From UBA7662 sp036787895 (GTDB lineage: Bacteria; Bacteroidota; Bacteroidia; UBA7662), in contig DAIQOK010000002.1 of assembly GCA_036787895.1 (NCBI GenBank), positions 1 to 64,000 of the forward strand: DNA of 64,000 nt. The letters run 5' to 3'. Under the pieces are notes generated by a model, which was given only the letters and a program-made list of their open reading frames with translations, searched no databases and was not told the DNA's origin. Of this stretch, positions 33,751 to 43,130 are shown one piece after another. Made by a program: the position numbers and the translations under genes. Position 1 is the stretch's first letter; each line of letters opens with the position of its first letter.

Positions 33751-34212
33751 TTAAAGTACTTTAATCAACTTGGCAGGATTCCCTGCATAAACACCGGCTT
33801 GGGTGATGTTTTTCGTTACAACTGCGCCGGCACCAATTACAACGCGGTCACAAATATCAACAGGAAGTATGGTAGCATTGCTACCTATACTCACTTGATT
33901 TCCAATTTTTGTCGACATCCACAAACTTTTGTCTCCCTGCGCCGGTCCGCCCTTCTGAAAAAGGTCGTTGATAAACATAACACCATGACCGATAAAACAG
34001 TCGTCGCCTATACTTACCAGCTCACAGATAAAAGTATGTGACTGAATTTTGGTACGATTTCCAATAAATACGTCCTTCTGTATTTCGACAAAAGGGCCGA
34101 TAAAACAGTTGTCACCTATGCTGCAGCCATAAATATTAACTGGTTCAACGACTTTAACGTCCTGGCCAAAATTTACATTTTTAATGCCCGAATGATATAG
34201 GATGGGGTTCAT
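33751..34212 (-). CDS. Hexapeptide acyltransferase, WbpD/FdtC-like (short)
   Basis: A 153-residue left-handed beta-helix protein: hexapeptide repeats from about residue 13 on, a His-containing loop (IGHGVMFINDLF) and the end motif VVTKNITQAGVYAGNPAKLI. It would acetylate the 3-amino group of the sugar made by the aminotransferase 4 bp downstream. It overlaps the WbpB-like gene by 4 bp. It is shorter than the second WbpD-like protein of this locus (194 residues) and lacks that protein's C-terminal extension. Confidence 0.8.
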   Translation of the reverse strand: MNPILYHSGIKNVNFGQDVKVVEPVNIYGCSIGDNCFIGPFVEIQKDVFIGNRTKIQSHTFICELVSIGDDCFIGHGVMFINDLFQKGGPAQGDKSLWMSTKIGNQVSIGSNATILPVDICDRVVIGAGAVVTKNITQAGVYAGNPAKLIKVL

Positions 34213-35225
34213 ATTTGGTTGCGTTTGGCTGACTGATAAATTTTGTCAATGATTTCAACGGTTTTTAATCCTTCGAAAGAATTGGTTGAAATGGCACTAC
34301 CATTTTTTAATACATCAACCACATTTTCATAGACCTTATCGTGGTTCGACATCGAACCCTGATATTGTCCGTAATTATTAGCCGTATTACCGGCTGGCAG
34401 GTCCTTTATTACTAATCCTTCAATATGCTGATATTCCAGTTCGTTCAAGTATTGTCCACCAATTTTCACGGTTCCTTTTTCGGCAAAAATGGTCAGTGAA
34501 CCTTCCATATTTTTGCCATAGCTGTTTACCGTATAGTTGATGGTCCCCAGTGCGCCATTGTAAAATTGCAGGGCAACCACACCGGTATCCTCAAATTCGA
34601 TTACACCCTGATGGGCAAAATTGCCGGTGAGTGCATGAGCAGTTTTTACGTCACCTATCATCCAATATAATAAATCCACGAAATGACTGAACTGCGTATA
34701 CAAAGTGCCACCATCTAAATCAGCTGTACCTTTCCAGGAATTGTGGTAATAATCAAAATTCCGATTCCAGAAACAGCTCAATTGCACACTGTAAATTTTA
34801 CCCAGATCTCCCCGATCAATGGCTTCTTTGATGGCAGCCACTGGTGGGTTGAAACGATTTTGTTTGATTGCAAATAATCTGCGATTATTTTTTTCAGCTG
34901 CTTTTATCATTTCACCGCAATCGTAAACACTGATGGCCATCGGTTTTTCACACAATACATGAAAACCAGCATTTAAGGCCTTGATGCTGTGTTCGGCATG
35001 CAAACCATTCGGACTACAAATTGAAACCACATCTACATCTTGTGCTTCAGCAAGTAAATCATCAATATACTGATAGGCGACTGCTCCGTATTTTTCGGCA
35101 AGTATTTTTGCCTTTTCCAGGTCAATATCGCACACAGCTTTGAGCTGTCCGTTATTGACAATGTGCTCCGCATGGCGTTGGGCTATTCGTCCGCATCCGA
35201 CTATAGCAAAGTTGATTTTTTTCAT
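34209..35225 (-). CDS. Gfo/Idh/MocA dehydrogenase, WbpB-like (copy 1)
   Basis: A 338-residue NAD-dependent oxidoreductase: Rossmann motif IVGCGRIAQRHA near residues 8-19, SPNGLHAEHS and EKP at 93-95 with the conserved Lys. The C-terminal domain contains GGTLYTQFSHFVDLLYWM, shared nearly word for word with a second copy at 54,961-55,983. In the WbpA-B-E-D pathway WbpB oxidises C3 of UDP-GlcNAcA. Gene order B-D-E (reading down the minus strand) supports the assignment. It overlaps the neighbouring glycosyltransferase and acyltransferase genes by 4 bp each. Confidence 0.85.
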   Translation of the reverse strand: MKKINFAIVGCGRIAQRHAEHIVNNGQLKAVCDIDLEKAKILAEKYGAVAYQYIDDLLAEAQDVDVVSICSPNGLHAEHSIKALNAGFHVLCEKPMAISVYDCGEMIKAAEKNNRRLFAIKQNRFNPPVAAIKEAIDRGDLGKIYSVQLSCFWNRNFDYYHNSWKGTADLDGGTLYTQFSHFVDLLYWMIGDVKTAHALTGNFAHQGVIEFEDTGVVALQFYNGALGTINYTVNSYGKNMEGSLTIFAEKGTVKIGGQYLNELEYQHIEGLVIKDLPAGNTANNYGQYQGSMSNHDKVYENVVDVLKNGSAISTNSFEGLKTVEIIDKIYQSAKRNQI

Positions 35226-36352
35226 TTATTGAGCTTTTCGAAGTATAAGTTAATGTAACTGTCGGCAATTTGTTCCCAGGAAAATGGTTGAGCAGCTTCA
35301 ACTGCTTGCCTGCTTGCTGTTTCATAGGAAAACGCAAGCCTTTTAATTGCCGTTATAATTTCTTCCATGCCATTTGACTTTACTGGAATGGCAAAACTGC
35401 TGTTATCAAAATAGCCATCGATACCCTGTCCAGCAGTATGTATAATGGGTAATCCCTGACTGAGTGCTTCCAAATAAACCAGACCAAAAGTCTCCAGTTT
35501 ACTTATCATTATAAAAATATCGTGTTGTCGGTAGAGCGTTTTTAAAGCATTAATACCTTCAACTTTACCTAGATACTGAGCAAATTCAAATCCTTGTTGT
35601 TGGAGTGTACGTTCAACTTCAATATGTCCATCCCCACCTCCGCCGACCAGGGTCAAGGTTACCGCCATTTCATTCGATAATTTTCTAACAACCTGAAGCA
35701 GATGAATGATATTCTTGTTTGAAGTAAAATCACCTACATAAAGTAATTTTAGTGGGGTATGCGGCTTATTTCTAAGTTCAGCATTGCTGAGCCAATCAGA
35801 GGTTAAACCATTCGGGATTACTGTTGCATTTAAAATTTGTTTCCCTAAAACAGATGTCAAATATTGCTCTGCAAGCAAGTTCCTGTATGCGGGTGTCACA
35901 AACAACACTTCATTTGCTGCTGACATAATTTGCTGGCCAAATTTCCTCAGGTGAAACATGTATTTGAAGAACATGTTAATATCAGTATTCCGAACTGCAG
36001 TCACAAATGGAATTCCGAAATTTTGTTTAAGCCTCAAGGCTACACCACCATCACTGAATAAAAAATGCGCATGAATTAGGTCGATTTCCTCAATATCCAC
36101 TTTCTTCACCAAATCCTTGTAAATGGCTTCTATTTTAGTATAATACAGGAATCTGTGCTTTTTCTGTAATATATGGGCATATATCAAAGTGATATTGGGA
36201 ATATCCGCAATGTCATACTTCCCTATTTCAGCTGCCGACCGAACCGGTACATATATGGTTTGACGAATTCCCTTTTGAGCCAATTCCAAAAAAAGTTCTC
36301 TATACAACTTTTGTTTGGAATAATCAGCGCACAAATGCAGTATATGCGTCAT
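35222..36352 (-). CDS. Family 4 glycosyltransferase
   Basis: A 376-residue GT-B enzyme. The C-terminal half has LLYVGDFTSNKNIIHLLQVV and SKLETFGLVYLEALSQGLPII, the E-x7-E motif of GT4. N-terminus ILHLCADYSKQKLY. It overlaps the WbpG-like gene by 4 bp upstream and the WbpB-like gene by 4 bp downstream, so it is translated with the amidination module. Donor and linkage unknown. Confidence 0.85.
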   Translation of the reverse strand: MTHILHLCADYSKQKLYRELFLELAQKGIRQTIYVPVRSAAEIGKYDIADIPNITLIYAHILQKKHRFLYYTKIEAIYKDLVKKVDIEEIDLIHAHFLFSDGGVALRLKQNFGIPFVTAVRNTDINMFFKYMFHLRKFGQQIMSAANEVLFVTPAYRNLLAEQYLTSVLGKQILNATVIPNGLTSDWLSNAELRNKPHTPLKLLYVGDFTSNKNIIHLLQVVRKLSNEMAVTLTLVGGGGDGHIEVERTLQQQGFEFAQYLGKVEGINALKTLYRQHDIFIMISKLETFGLVYLEALSQGLPIIHTAGQGIDGYFDNSSFAIPVKSNGMEEIITAIKRLAFSYETASRQAVEAAQPFSWEQIADSYINLYFEKLNK

Positions 36353-37479
36353 CTGGAATAAAGTCCTTTTTCTCTTAGTTTATTTACGAACGACTTCAAC
36401 CGTTGTACTTTTTCGTAATTGTTCGGATAATCCCTGAAAGTTTTGGGGGCTAAGCTCATAATAGCATCAAATGAAGCTTCATTTAATTCGAATTTTTTAA
36501 TGACAAAATCTTTATCCTGGCGAAATAATGGTTCTTCATAGCCCGGTTTTTCAATTTCCTGTAGCGCTGCTTCTCTACTTATTTGTCCGGATTTGATTAA
36601 ATCAGACAAATGCGCCTTTCGTTTATCTATACCAAATTTTTTAGGTAGAATATATCCTTGAAAAAATCTTGTATACACTGATTCATAATGTTTCCCCCCG
36701 TAATAAACCCAGCCCAATTCCGACTGAAGTATCTCCATTACGGCATCCTTTTTATAATCCACATAATTTAAGATGGAAATCACTTTAATCTGCTTGACAA
36801 CATTCCACCAGAATAGATTAAAAAAGGTGTATTTGGGGTAACGCTTTAATTTAACCGATCCAAAAATCTTTTGTACTGATTTAATATATTTCCAATCACT
36901 GTGGCCATAGGCCCAACCCGGAACGCTGATAGACTCAGCTGCAAAATTCATTCCGTTGATAATATATTTAATCCCCCTTTTATCAGCTTCTCTGAATAAA
37001 AGTGCATTAATCGCATGATCCGTTGGTATTTCACCATCCGGGGTAGATGCTTTCAAAAAAGAAAGCTGTAAATCTTTAAATTCTTCCCAGTCAATTACAT
37101 AGGTATACAAATCAATGCCCAGATGATCTAAAGTTTTTTCAATATTGCTTACCGCCAATTCTGAGTTCCATCCATTATCGAAATGAACAGCTAAGGGGCG
37201 GATGCCTAGTTGTTTGGTGAGATAGGCAACATAGGTACTGTCAACACCGCCACTTACACCAATGATGCAGTCATATTCTTTTCCTTTGCCAGCATTTTTT
37301 ATTTTATCTACAAGACTTTTAAGTTTACTACTCGCTTCATCGCCAATAAATACGCGTCGATGTAGCTCATTTTCATAACGTAAACAATGATTACAAACTC
37401 CTTCATCATTAAATTCAATGTTTGGATCCGATGTATCCATGATACATCGTGAACATATTTTGTATACTAGGTTTTTCAT
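36349..37479 (-). CDS. N-acetyl sugar amidotransferase, WbpG/PseA family
   Basis: ATP-dependent amidotransferase of 376 residues with the PP-loop SGGVDS at 76-81 and two Cys pairs at 9/12 and 29/32 that probably bind zinc. In Pseudomonas aeruginosa O5, WbpG turns an acetamido group into an acetamidino group on the 2,3-diacetamido uronic acid, using ammonia made by HisH and passed through HisF; PseA does the same for pseudaminic acid. Here the gene overlaps the HisF-like gene by 4 bp, so the three proteins are probably made together. The WbpB/E/D genes nearby favour the diacetamido uronic acid as substrate. Confidence 0.92.
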   Translation of the reverse strand: MKNLVYKICSRCIMDTSDPNIEFNDEGVCNHCLRYENELHRRVFIGDEASSKLKSLVDKIKNAGKGKEYDCIIGVSGGVDSTYVAYLTKQLGIRPLAVHFDNGWNSELAVSNIEKTLDHLGIDLYTYVIDWEEFKDLQLSFLKASTPDGEIPTDHAINALLFREADKRGIKYIINGMNFAAESISVPGWAYGHSDWKYIKSVQKIFGSVKLKRYPKYTFFNLFWWNVVKQIKVISILNYVDYKKDAVMEILQSELGWVYYGGKHYESVYTRFFQGYILPKKFGIDKRKAHLSDLIKSGQISREAALQEIEKPGYEEPLFRQDKDFVIKKFELNEASFDAIMSLAPKTFRDYPNNYEKVQRLKSFVNKLREKGLYSR

Positions 37480-38231
37480 TGGGAGTTCAGATTTGAAATT
37501 TCTTCTTGTGAAGGGTAATTAATTAAGACTGCCTTATGTTTACCTTTAAAAACAAAAAAGCTACCTGCTGCTACCGAACTGGCTTTGCCATTTTTAAGTA
37601 CTTCTGCAATATGATTAATATTACCGGCTCCTCCACTCGCTACTACAGGGACATTAACTGCATTGGCAACACTTTTGGTCAAGTCCAAATCGAAACCCGA
37701 CATACTGCCTTCTTTATCGATGGATTGAATAATTATTTCACCTACGCCCGCGGAAACCAATTGTTTGGCAAATTCCTCCGGCGTCGATTTGTGTTTGACG
37801 GATCCACTTTTGCTATAAACATTATAAGCACCAAAAAATGATTTTTTTGCATCTATACTGGCAACTATACTCTGGTTGCCATAAATGGATGCGGCTTGAG
37901 CTACCAGGTCAAAATCAAACGCAGCGGTGTTAAGAATTACTTTCTCTACACCCAAATCGAAAATTTTTCGAATTTGATCAATATTCCGAATTCCTCCACC
38001 ATAACCAACTGGCATAAAACATTCGCTTACGATATCTTTTATCCAGGTATAATTCGGTTCCCTTTGTTGCAAACTTGCTTCGATATCACACAAAACCAGC
38101 TCATCCACCTCTTTTTCATTAAATATCCGTACGGCATTTATGGGGTCACCTACATAAACAGGGTTTTTAAAACCGGTTGTTTTAACCAATCCTTTTCCTT
38201 TCAGCAATAAAACGGGTATCAGTCTCACCAT
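37476..38231 (-). CDS. HisF-like cyclase subunit of the sugar amidotransferase (WbuZ type)
   Basis: A 251-residue TIM barrel of the HisF family. It starts RLIPVLLLKGKGLVKTTGF, where true HisF has CLDV: the catalytic Asp11 is replaced by Leu9. The second catalytic Asp is kept (SIDAKK), as is IQSIDKEGSMSGFD. Loss of the cyclase acid fits a protein that only channels ammonia from HisH to WbpG and does not make histidine. It lies between WbpG- and HisH-type genes (4-bp overlap and 2-bp gap). Confidence 0.92.
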   Translation of the reverse strand: MVRLIPVLLLKGKGLVKTTGFKNPVYVGDPINAVRIFNEKEVDELVLCDIEASLQQREPNYTWIKDIVSECFMPVGYGGGIRNIDQIRKIFDLGVEKVILNTAAFDFDLVAQAASIYGNQSIVASIDAKKSFFGAYNVYSKSGSVKHKSTPEEFAKQLVSAGVGEIIIQSIDKEGSMSGFDLDLTKSVANAVNVPVVASGGAGNINHIAEVLKNGKASSVAAGSFFVFKGKHKAVLINYPSQEEISNLNSQ

Positions 38232-38233
38232 AA

Positions 38234-38854
38234 CTACATATTCAAAAAATTCTGAAAAAGTCGCATTCCATATTTATGGCTTTTTTCAGGGTGAAACTGG
38301 ACAGCCCAAACATTGTCCTTTTGCAATCCTGCAGCAAAAGGTGTTCTATAATTGGCGGTACACAACACTTCGGATGCGACAGTGCTTTGCATATAATAGG
38401 AGTGAACAAAATAAAATCTAGGCATTTCCGGCAAATTACATAACAGTTGTTTTTCATTTTCAAACTGTATGTAATTCCAGCCCATATGAGGAATACGTAT
38501 ATTCTCAGTATTCGGAAGTTTGGAAAAGTGTAAAACTTCTGCTTCAAAAAATCCAAAACCAGCTAAGGAGCCTTCTTCTGATTTTTTGGTTAACAGTTGA
38601 GCACCTAAACAGATTCCTAACAATGGTCGCTGTTTTAAGCTTACGTATTCCTTTATAGGGTCCACTAGGTTTTTATCAATCAGCATCTTCATACCATGGT
38701 CAAAATTCCCAACACCTGGCAGCACAATTTTATCTGCACTAAGCACTGATTGTGCATCCTGCACAATAAAGGATTCCCCTCCAAGTCGGCGAATCATATT
38801 CTGTATGGAGCCTATATTACCGGCCCCGTAATCAACTATACCTACTTTCAGCAT
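38234..38854 (-). CDS. HisH-like glutamine amidotransferase subunit (sugar amidination)
   Basis: Class I glutamine amidotransferase of 206 residues that releases ammonia from glutamine. The triad is complete: Cys82 in GICLGAQ, His188 and Glu190 in FHPEKS, and the oxyanion strand PGVGNFDHGM is present. It is the partner of the HisF-like gene 2 bp downstream and of the WbpG-like protein. Its start overlaps the stop of the first AsnB-like gene by 1 bp. Being outside a histidine operon and next to a degenerate HisF, it should not act in histidine synthesis. Confidence 0.92.
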   Translation of the reverse strand: MLKVGIVDYGAGNIGSIQNMIRRLGGESFIVQDAQSVLSADKIVLPGVGNFDHGMKMLIDKNLVDPIKEYVSLKQRPLLGICLGAQLLTKKSEEGSLAGFGFFEAEVLHFSKLPNTENIRIPHMGWNYIQFENEKQLLCNLPEMPRFYFVHSYYMQSTVASEVLCTANYRTPFAAGLQKDNVWAVQFHPEKSHKYGMRLFQNFLNM

Positions 38855-40674
38855 TAATCTGGAAGTTTAACATCGTATATACGTTCCCAAACAGCTATAT
38901 TATAATATAACCATTGCTCCTTATATGGTAAATCAGGGAAACGTTGCTGCAGTAGTTCAAAATTTGTGATGGATTTCAACAATGTTGATTTTGCAACTTC
39001 CGCAACCATAGTCTCCTTATGAGCAGACAGCCAACTGCGTTCAGGTGCATTAAAACCAAGTTTATTTTTTCTCCACACCACATGATTTGGAAGTACATCT
39101 TCAACAGCCAAACGAAGTACGTATTTTGTCCAGCCATTCCAAATTTTGAATTTTGGCAAAAATGAAACTCCAGCTTCAACAACCCGATAATCTAAAAATG
39201 GTAATCTCGTTTCAATAGAATTGCGCATAGAATTGCGGTCCTCATATCTTAATAGGTGTGGCAACTGAACAGTGCTGATTTCATGAATCTGTAGCTTGGA
39301 TATATCCTTAAATGAGTCTATACTCCTTTTGATTTCCTTAAAATCGAACTTATTTTTCAATTCTTCCGACAAAAATGATCTCCGCAATAACCGTGACTTA
39401 CGTATGCGAAAGGAGGTGAAATAAACAAAATACAACAACGGGTCATACAGTTTTAAACCGGAATTTTTGCTTTGCTTCCAAAGTTGTTTGATTCCTTCAA
39501 CCAGCCCAATTTGGTATAAATAACTTGAAAAATAACGTTCATAACCGAGCAACACCTCGTCGCCACCCTGCCCATTTAGCATCACTTTGCATCCAAGTTC
39601 TTTTGCCTTCTGAAACACCTTATAGCCCATAAACATAGATGGACTGCCGAAAGGTTCTTCTTGGGTATACACTACTTCATCGACGAGACTTTTAAAATCA
39701 GCCGTTGAAGGCGTAACTACATGAAGCTCGAGATCAAGGTTGTTTGAAACGTCCGTTGCGAAAGAACTTTCATCTGTTTCAGCATCTATTGAACGCGCGT
39801 GAATGGCTGTAAACTTTCTGCCGGCAGCTTCTTTATAATTATTGTTGGCAATCGCTGATACTGCCGATGAATCCAAACCTCCACTTAAACAAGTACCAAC
39901 TTTAACATCCGAGCGAAGACGTAACTTAACGGCAGAGGTAAATAAATCCTTTAAATAAGTTACTGCCTCAGATTTCGAAAATCGCTTAATTTCCGCTTTG
40001 GTATTTAGAACATAATACTGTTCAATGTTAAAGTCGGCTGTTTCGAGATCATAAATCAGATAATGGCCAGGAAGTAGGCTGTGGACACCTTTAAAGTAGG
40101 TATCTGATCCATGATTATCGATATAAGTGAGCATATATTCGGTCAATACATTAAGATTGACCACATTCTCCTGATCATTTAATAACTGCTTGATTTCTGA
40201 GCCAAATACAAAGTTTCCGGAATTTTGGGAATAATAGAATGGCTTGACACCAAATCTATCTCTGGCCATAAATACCTTTTTAGTGCTTTTGTCCAGAATG
40301 GCAAACGACCACATGCCGTTAAATTTATTCAAACATGCCGGTCCCCATGCTTTAAATGCTGCAAGTATAACTTCAGTATCTGTAGTAGTATGAAATACAT
40401 ACCCTAGCTGAACTAATTCTTCGCGGAGTTCTATGAAATTATAAACTTCACCATTATATGTTATTACCAAATTATCTGCGTACAGCATCGGCTGGTTTCC
40501 GGCTGCAGATAAATCTAAAATACTTAGTCTCCTATGTCCGAATCCTACATTCTCGTAAAAATAAAATCCTTCTGCATCCGGACCCCGATGCGCTATTTTA
40601 TCATTAATACGTTTTAGCTCCAACTTATCTACAGTCAGGCTAGTTCTCGTTATTATACCAGAAATTCCACACAT
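38854..40674 (-). CDS. Asparagine-synthase-like amidotransferase (AsnB family, copy 1)
   Basis: A 606-residue protein with an N-terminal glutaminase domain beginning MCGISGI (catalytic Cys2 after Met removal) and a C-terminal synthetase domain with the PP-loop SGGLDS at 264-269. The usual asparagine synthetase activity is possible, but its place in a polysaccharide locus and the presence of two paralogues suggest amidation of a uronic-acid carboxyl group, as for WbpS and WbtH. It follows a membrane protein gene by 4 bp and precedes hisH. Confidence 0.88.
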   Translation of the reverse strand: MCGISGIITRTSLTVDKLELKRINDKIAHRGPDAEGFYFYENVGFGHRRLSILDLSAAGNQPMLYADNLVITYNGEVYNFIELREELVQLGYVFHTTTDTEVILAAFKAWGPACLNKFNGMWSFAILDKSTKKVFMARDRFGVKPFYYSQNSGNFVFGSEIKQLLNDQENVVNLNVLTEYMLTYIDNHGSDTYFKGVHSLLPGHYLIYDLETADFNIEQYYVLNTKAEIKRFSKSEAVTYLKDLFTSAVKLRLRSDVKVGTCLSGGLDSSAVSAIANNNYKEAAGRKFTAIHARSIDAETDESSFATDVSNNLDLELHVVTPSTADFKSLVDEVVYTQEEPFGSPSMFMGYKVFQKAKELGCKVMLNGQGGDEVLLGYERYFSSYLYQIGLVEGIKQLWKQSKNSGLKLYDPLLYFVYFTSFRIRKSRLLRRSFLSEELKNKFDFKEIKRSIDSFKDISKLQIHEISTVQLPHLLRYEDRNSMRNSIETRLPFLDYRVVEAGVSFLPKFKIWNGWTKYVLRLAVEDVLPNHVVWRKNKLGFNAPERSWLSAHKETMVAEVAKSTLLKSITNFELLQQRFPDLPYKEQWLYYNIAVWERIYDVKLPD

Positions 40675-40678
40675 AATT

Positions 40679-42013
40679 TTATTCTTTAACCCTTATTCCA
40701 GCAACAATCCCAAAAAATATCCAGGGTATACAGCCCGCTACTGTTTCCTGAAAGAAAAAATAACCCACAGAAAATGTGAGATAACCTACAATTCCTAACA
40801 TAGCACCATAACCCACAGCCTTCGCCAGGCTAAAATCAAATTTATCAGCATAGACAAATATTTGATTTGCTTTTGAAAATATCATCAACAACCAGCCATA
40901 CCGTAATGCGATACCCACCAGACCGTAATTCGCGATGAGATAGACGGGTTCAACTTCAACGCCATAAGGAACATAGATGGCGCGTTGTACAGCGTTACTC
41001 ATACCAAAAATCAACCAAAAAGGATTTTGGAGCGCATCCATGATCTTATATATATCACCGAATCTATTCCCTCCCTGATCATATGCCTGTAATAGGGCTT
41101 CATTCCTATACTGGATAAAGAGTATTCTTTCCAAGAAAAAGACGTAAACTAATACTGCTGATATCAATAGAAAAACTACAAAATAGGAGATAAAACGAAT
41201 CTTACCCGCTACTGTCTGAGTTTTGATAAAATTGTAAATCAGCACAAAAATTAAAACTCCAGCTAGTCCTAATAAAGCACCCCGTGAACCGGAAAAAATC
41301 ACATTAATTAATCCTAGGGCTGCCATTAATAGGAAAAACCAAAGCCTATATCCTCTTATGAGACGCCCTTTCGCACGCGTGTAGACAAAAAATGCTATCC
41401 CAACCACCATTATAAACAAACTCAGTCCACCCCATGAGGTTGAAAAACCTGTAATAGAATAGTTTCTAGTGTCTTTGAAAGTAGCATCTTGCAGTGCTTC
41501 AAGTTGTAGTTCTTCTGAAATGTAGATTCGTGAAATAAATGAACTGAAGGGATTATCAAAAAGCTGAAGTACACCAATCAGTAAAGTCATCATCAGCATT
41601 AATAAAAAAGGTCGCAACAATTGCCTGCCTTCAAAACCATAATTCCTGATAATTTTAGCGGTAAGCAAAAAGATACTTAACCTTTTTACATACTGGAACA
41701 TTTCTGTCGGAACAACCAGCTTGTTTAAAAACAAAACGGAATTAAAAATGCCCAAGAGTATACCGGAAATTATGATGACAATTCCAACAAACGCATACCA
41801 TTTTAAAGGAATCCAGGTATTTTTTTCAGTACTGGTAATGCCGGTGAGTGCATAGGGTAATACTGCCAAACCAACCAGATCTTCTACACCAAATGAAAAA
41901 AATAATATTTTAATTTTTGGCAGCAAAAACCCCATAACCATAAAAAGCCATAGAACATATACAAGCACTGGCGTTTTTAAATTATTGCTGCCACTCCTAA
42001 TTTCCTGCTGCAA
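40679..42013 (-). CDS. O-antigen polymerase-like membrane protein (Wzy candidate)
   Basis: A 444-residue protein with about eleven or twelve membrane helices and a long central loop containing ITGFSTSWGGLSLF and FSGSRGALLG, the latter typical of the O-antigen ligase/polymerase superfamily. Because the locus also encodes a flippase, a PGT and a Wzz-like protein, it is the best Wzy candidate for this glycan. Ligases look alike, so the call is an inference from context. It overlaps the upstream glycosyltransferase gene by 17 bp. Confidence 0.75.
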   Translation of the reverse strand: MQQEIRSGSNNLKTPVLVYVLWLFMVMGFLLPKIKILFFSFGVEDLVGLAVLPYALTGITSTEKNTWIPLKWYAFVGIVIIISGILLGIFNSVLFLNKLVVPTEMFQYVKRLSIFLLTAKIIRNYGFEGRQLLRPFLLMLMMTLLIGVLQLFDNPFSSFISRIYISEELQLEALQDATFKDTRNYSITGFSTSWGGLSLFIMVVGIAFFVYTRAKGRLIRGYRLWFFLLMAALGLINVIFSGSRGALLGLAGVLIFVLIYNFIKTQTVAGKIRFISYFVVFLLISAVLVYVFFLERILFIQYRNEALLQAYDQGGNRFGDIYKIMDALQNPFWLIFGMSNAVQRAIYVPYGVEVEPVYLIANYGLVGIALRYGWLLMIFSKANQIFVYADKFDFSLAKAVGYGAMLGIVGYLTFSVGYFFFQETVAGCIPWIFFGIVAGIRVKE

Positions 42014-43130
42014 AATTCAATATTCTTTTAATGCGTGTTTCTATGGAAAATTGGTCCCGAAATACTTTCAATGCTGTTCGCATCTCAGCATTACGTTTTG
42101 CTTCTAATACAGCATTGATACCTTGTTTGATATCAGCTACATTATCGGGATCAACAAAAGTGGCTACTTCCGAAGTCAAAAAATCAGTATTGAAGGATTT
42201 GTCAGATACTACTAGGGGTATACAACAAGCCATCGCTTCAAGTACAGCATTACTCATTCCTTCAGATCTACTGGGTAACACAAAAGCATCACAAGCACTC
42301 AAATAGAGTGGAACCAGTCCATTTTCGACGGGACCTACATAAGCTACTTCATCTCCAACAGGAACATCCGGACCATTACTGCCAAGAAAAATTCCTTTAA
42401 TACTGCTGCCCTTAATAGCTTCATATACTCTTAATGGGCCCTTACGTTCATCTAAGTGACCACAAAAAACAATATATTTTGTTGCGAGGTCCAAACCTAA
42501 CTTTTTACGAGACTCAACAAAATCCAATGGTTTGAAAAAATTAGTATTCACGCCATTTGGTATGTATCGGGTTCGTTCTTTTAAATTTGCATCAAGCGAT
42601 AACACATAGTCATAATTCACTTTTGAAACGGTAACTAATAACGTTACTTTCTGAAGGTAGTTGAGCCAACCTTTTTTTCCATAATAAATATCATAATCCC
42701 AGGGATCTGATTCCCCCAGATTTAATAGAATGGGTGCTGTATTTCTTCTCAAAAAAGTAATTACAGGAATGGCAGATTGTAAAAAATGGGTATAAACAAG
42801 GTCATAATCCTTTTTTCGATAACAAAGCCAAACAGCCAAGCCAAACAGAAAATCATTTATACGGGTGATAGCTTTTCTGAAACGCGGGAAACGCTGAGGT
42901 ATGCTGAGGTAATAAGGCTGAATAACATTCAAACCTTCAAAATCTACTTTAACCGGCGAACGTTTCATCCGCTTAAATTCCGTTCCCAGAGAAATCGGTG
43001 CAATCACATCCACTTCGATGCCCTGTCGCCGCATTTCCTTCAATATATTCATTACAAATACACCCTTCTCAGGAAAACGAGGAGTTGGGAAGTTATTCGT
43101 AACCGCTAAAATCTTTTTAACTTCTGACAT
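41997..43130 (-). CDS. Family 4 glycosyltransferase
   Basis: A 377-residue GT-B enzyme. The C-terminal domain has YIVFCGHLDERKGPLRVYEA and LPSRSEGMSNAVLEAMACCIP, a complete E-x7-E motif. The N-terminal part starts ILAVTNNFPTPRFPEKGVFV. Overlaps the AsnB-like gene 2 by 14 bp and the Wzy candidate by 17 bp. Its donor cannot be told from the sequence. Confidence 0.86.
   Translation of the reverse strand: MSEVKKILAVTNNFPTPRFPEKGVFVMNILKEMRRQGIEVDVIAPISLGTEFKRMKRSPVKVDFEGLNVIQPYYLSIPQRFPRFRKAITRINDFLFGLAVWLCYRKKDYDLVYTHFLQSAIPVITFLRRNTAPILLNLGESDPWDYDIYYGKKGWLNYLQKVTLLVTVSKVNYDYVLSLDANLKERTRYIPNGVNTNFFKPLDFVESRKKLGLDLATKYIVFCGHLDERKGPLRVYEAIKGSSIKGIFLGSNGPDVPVGDEVAYVGPVENGLVPLYLSACDAFVLPSRSEGMSNAVLEAMACCIPLVVSDKSFNTDFLTSEVATFVDPDNVADIKQGINAVLEAKRNAEMRTALKVFRDQFSIETRIKRILNFAAGN

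Noticed and set aside
37476..38854. Histidine biosynthesis genes hisH and hisF
   Set aside because: HisF lacks the catalytic Asp and both are coupled to a WbpG-type amidotransferase, with no other his genes nearby.
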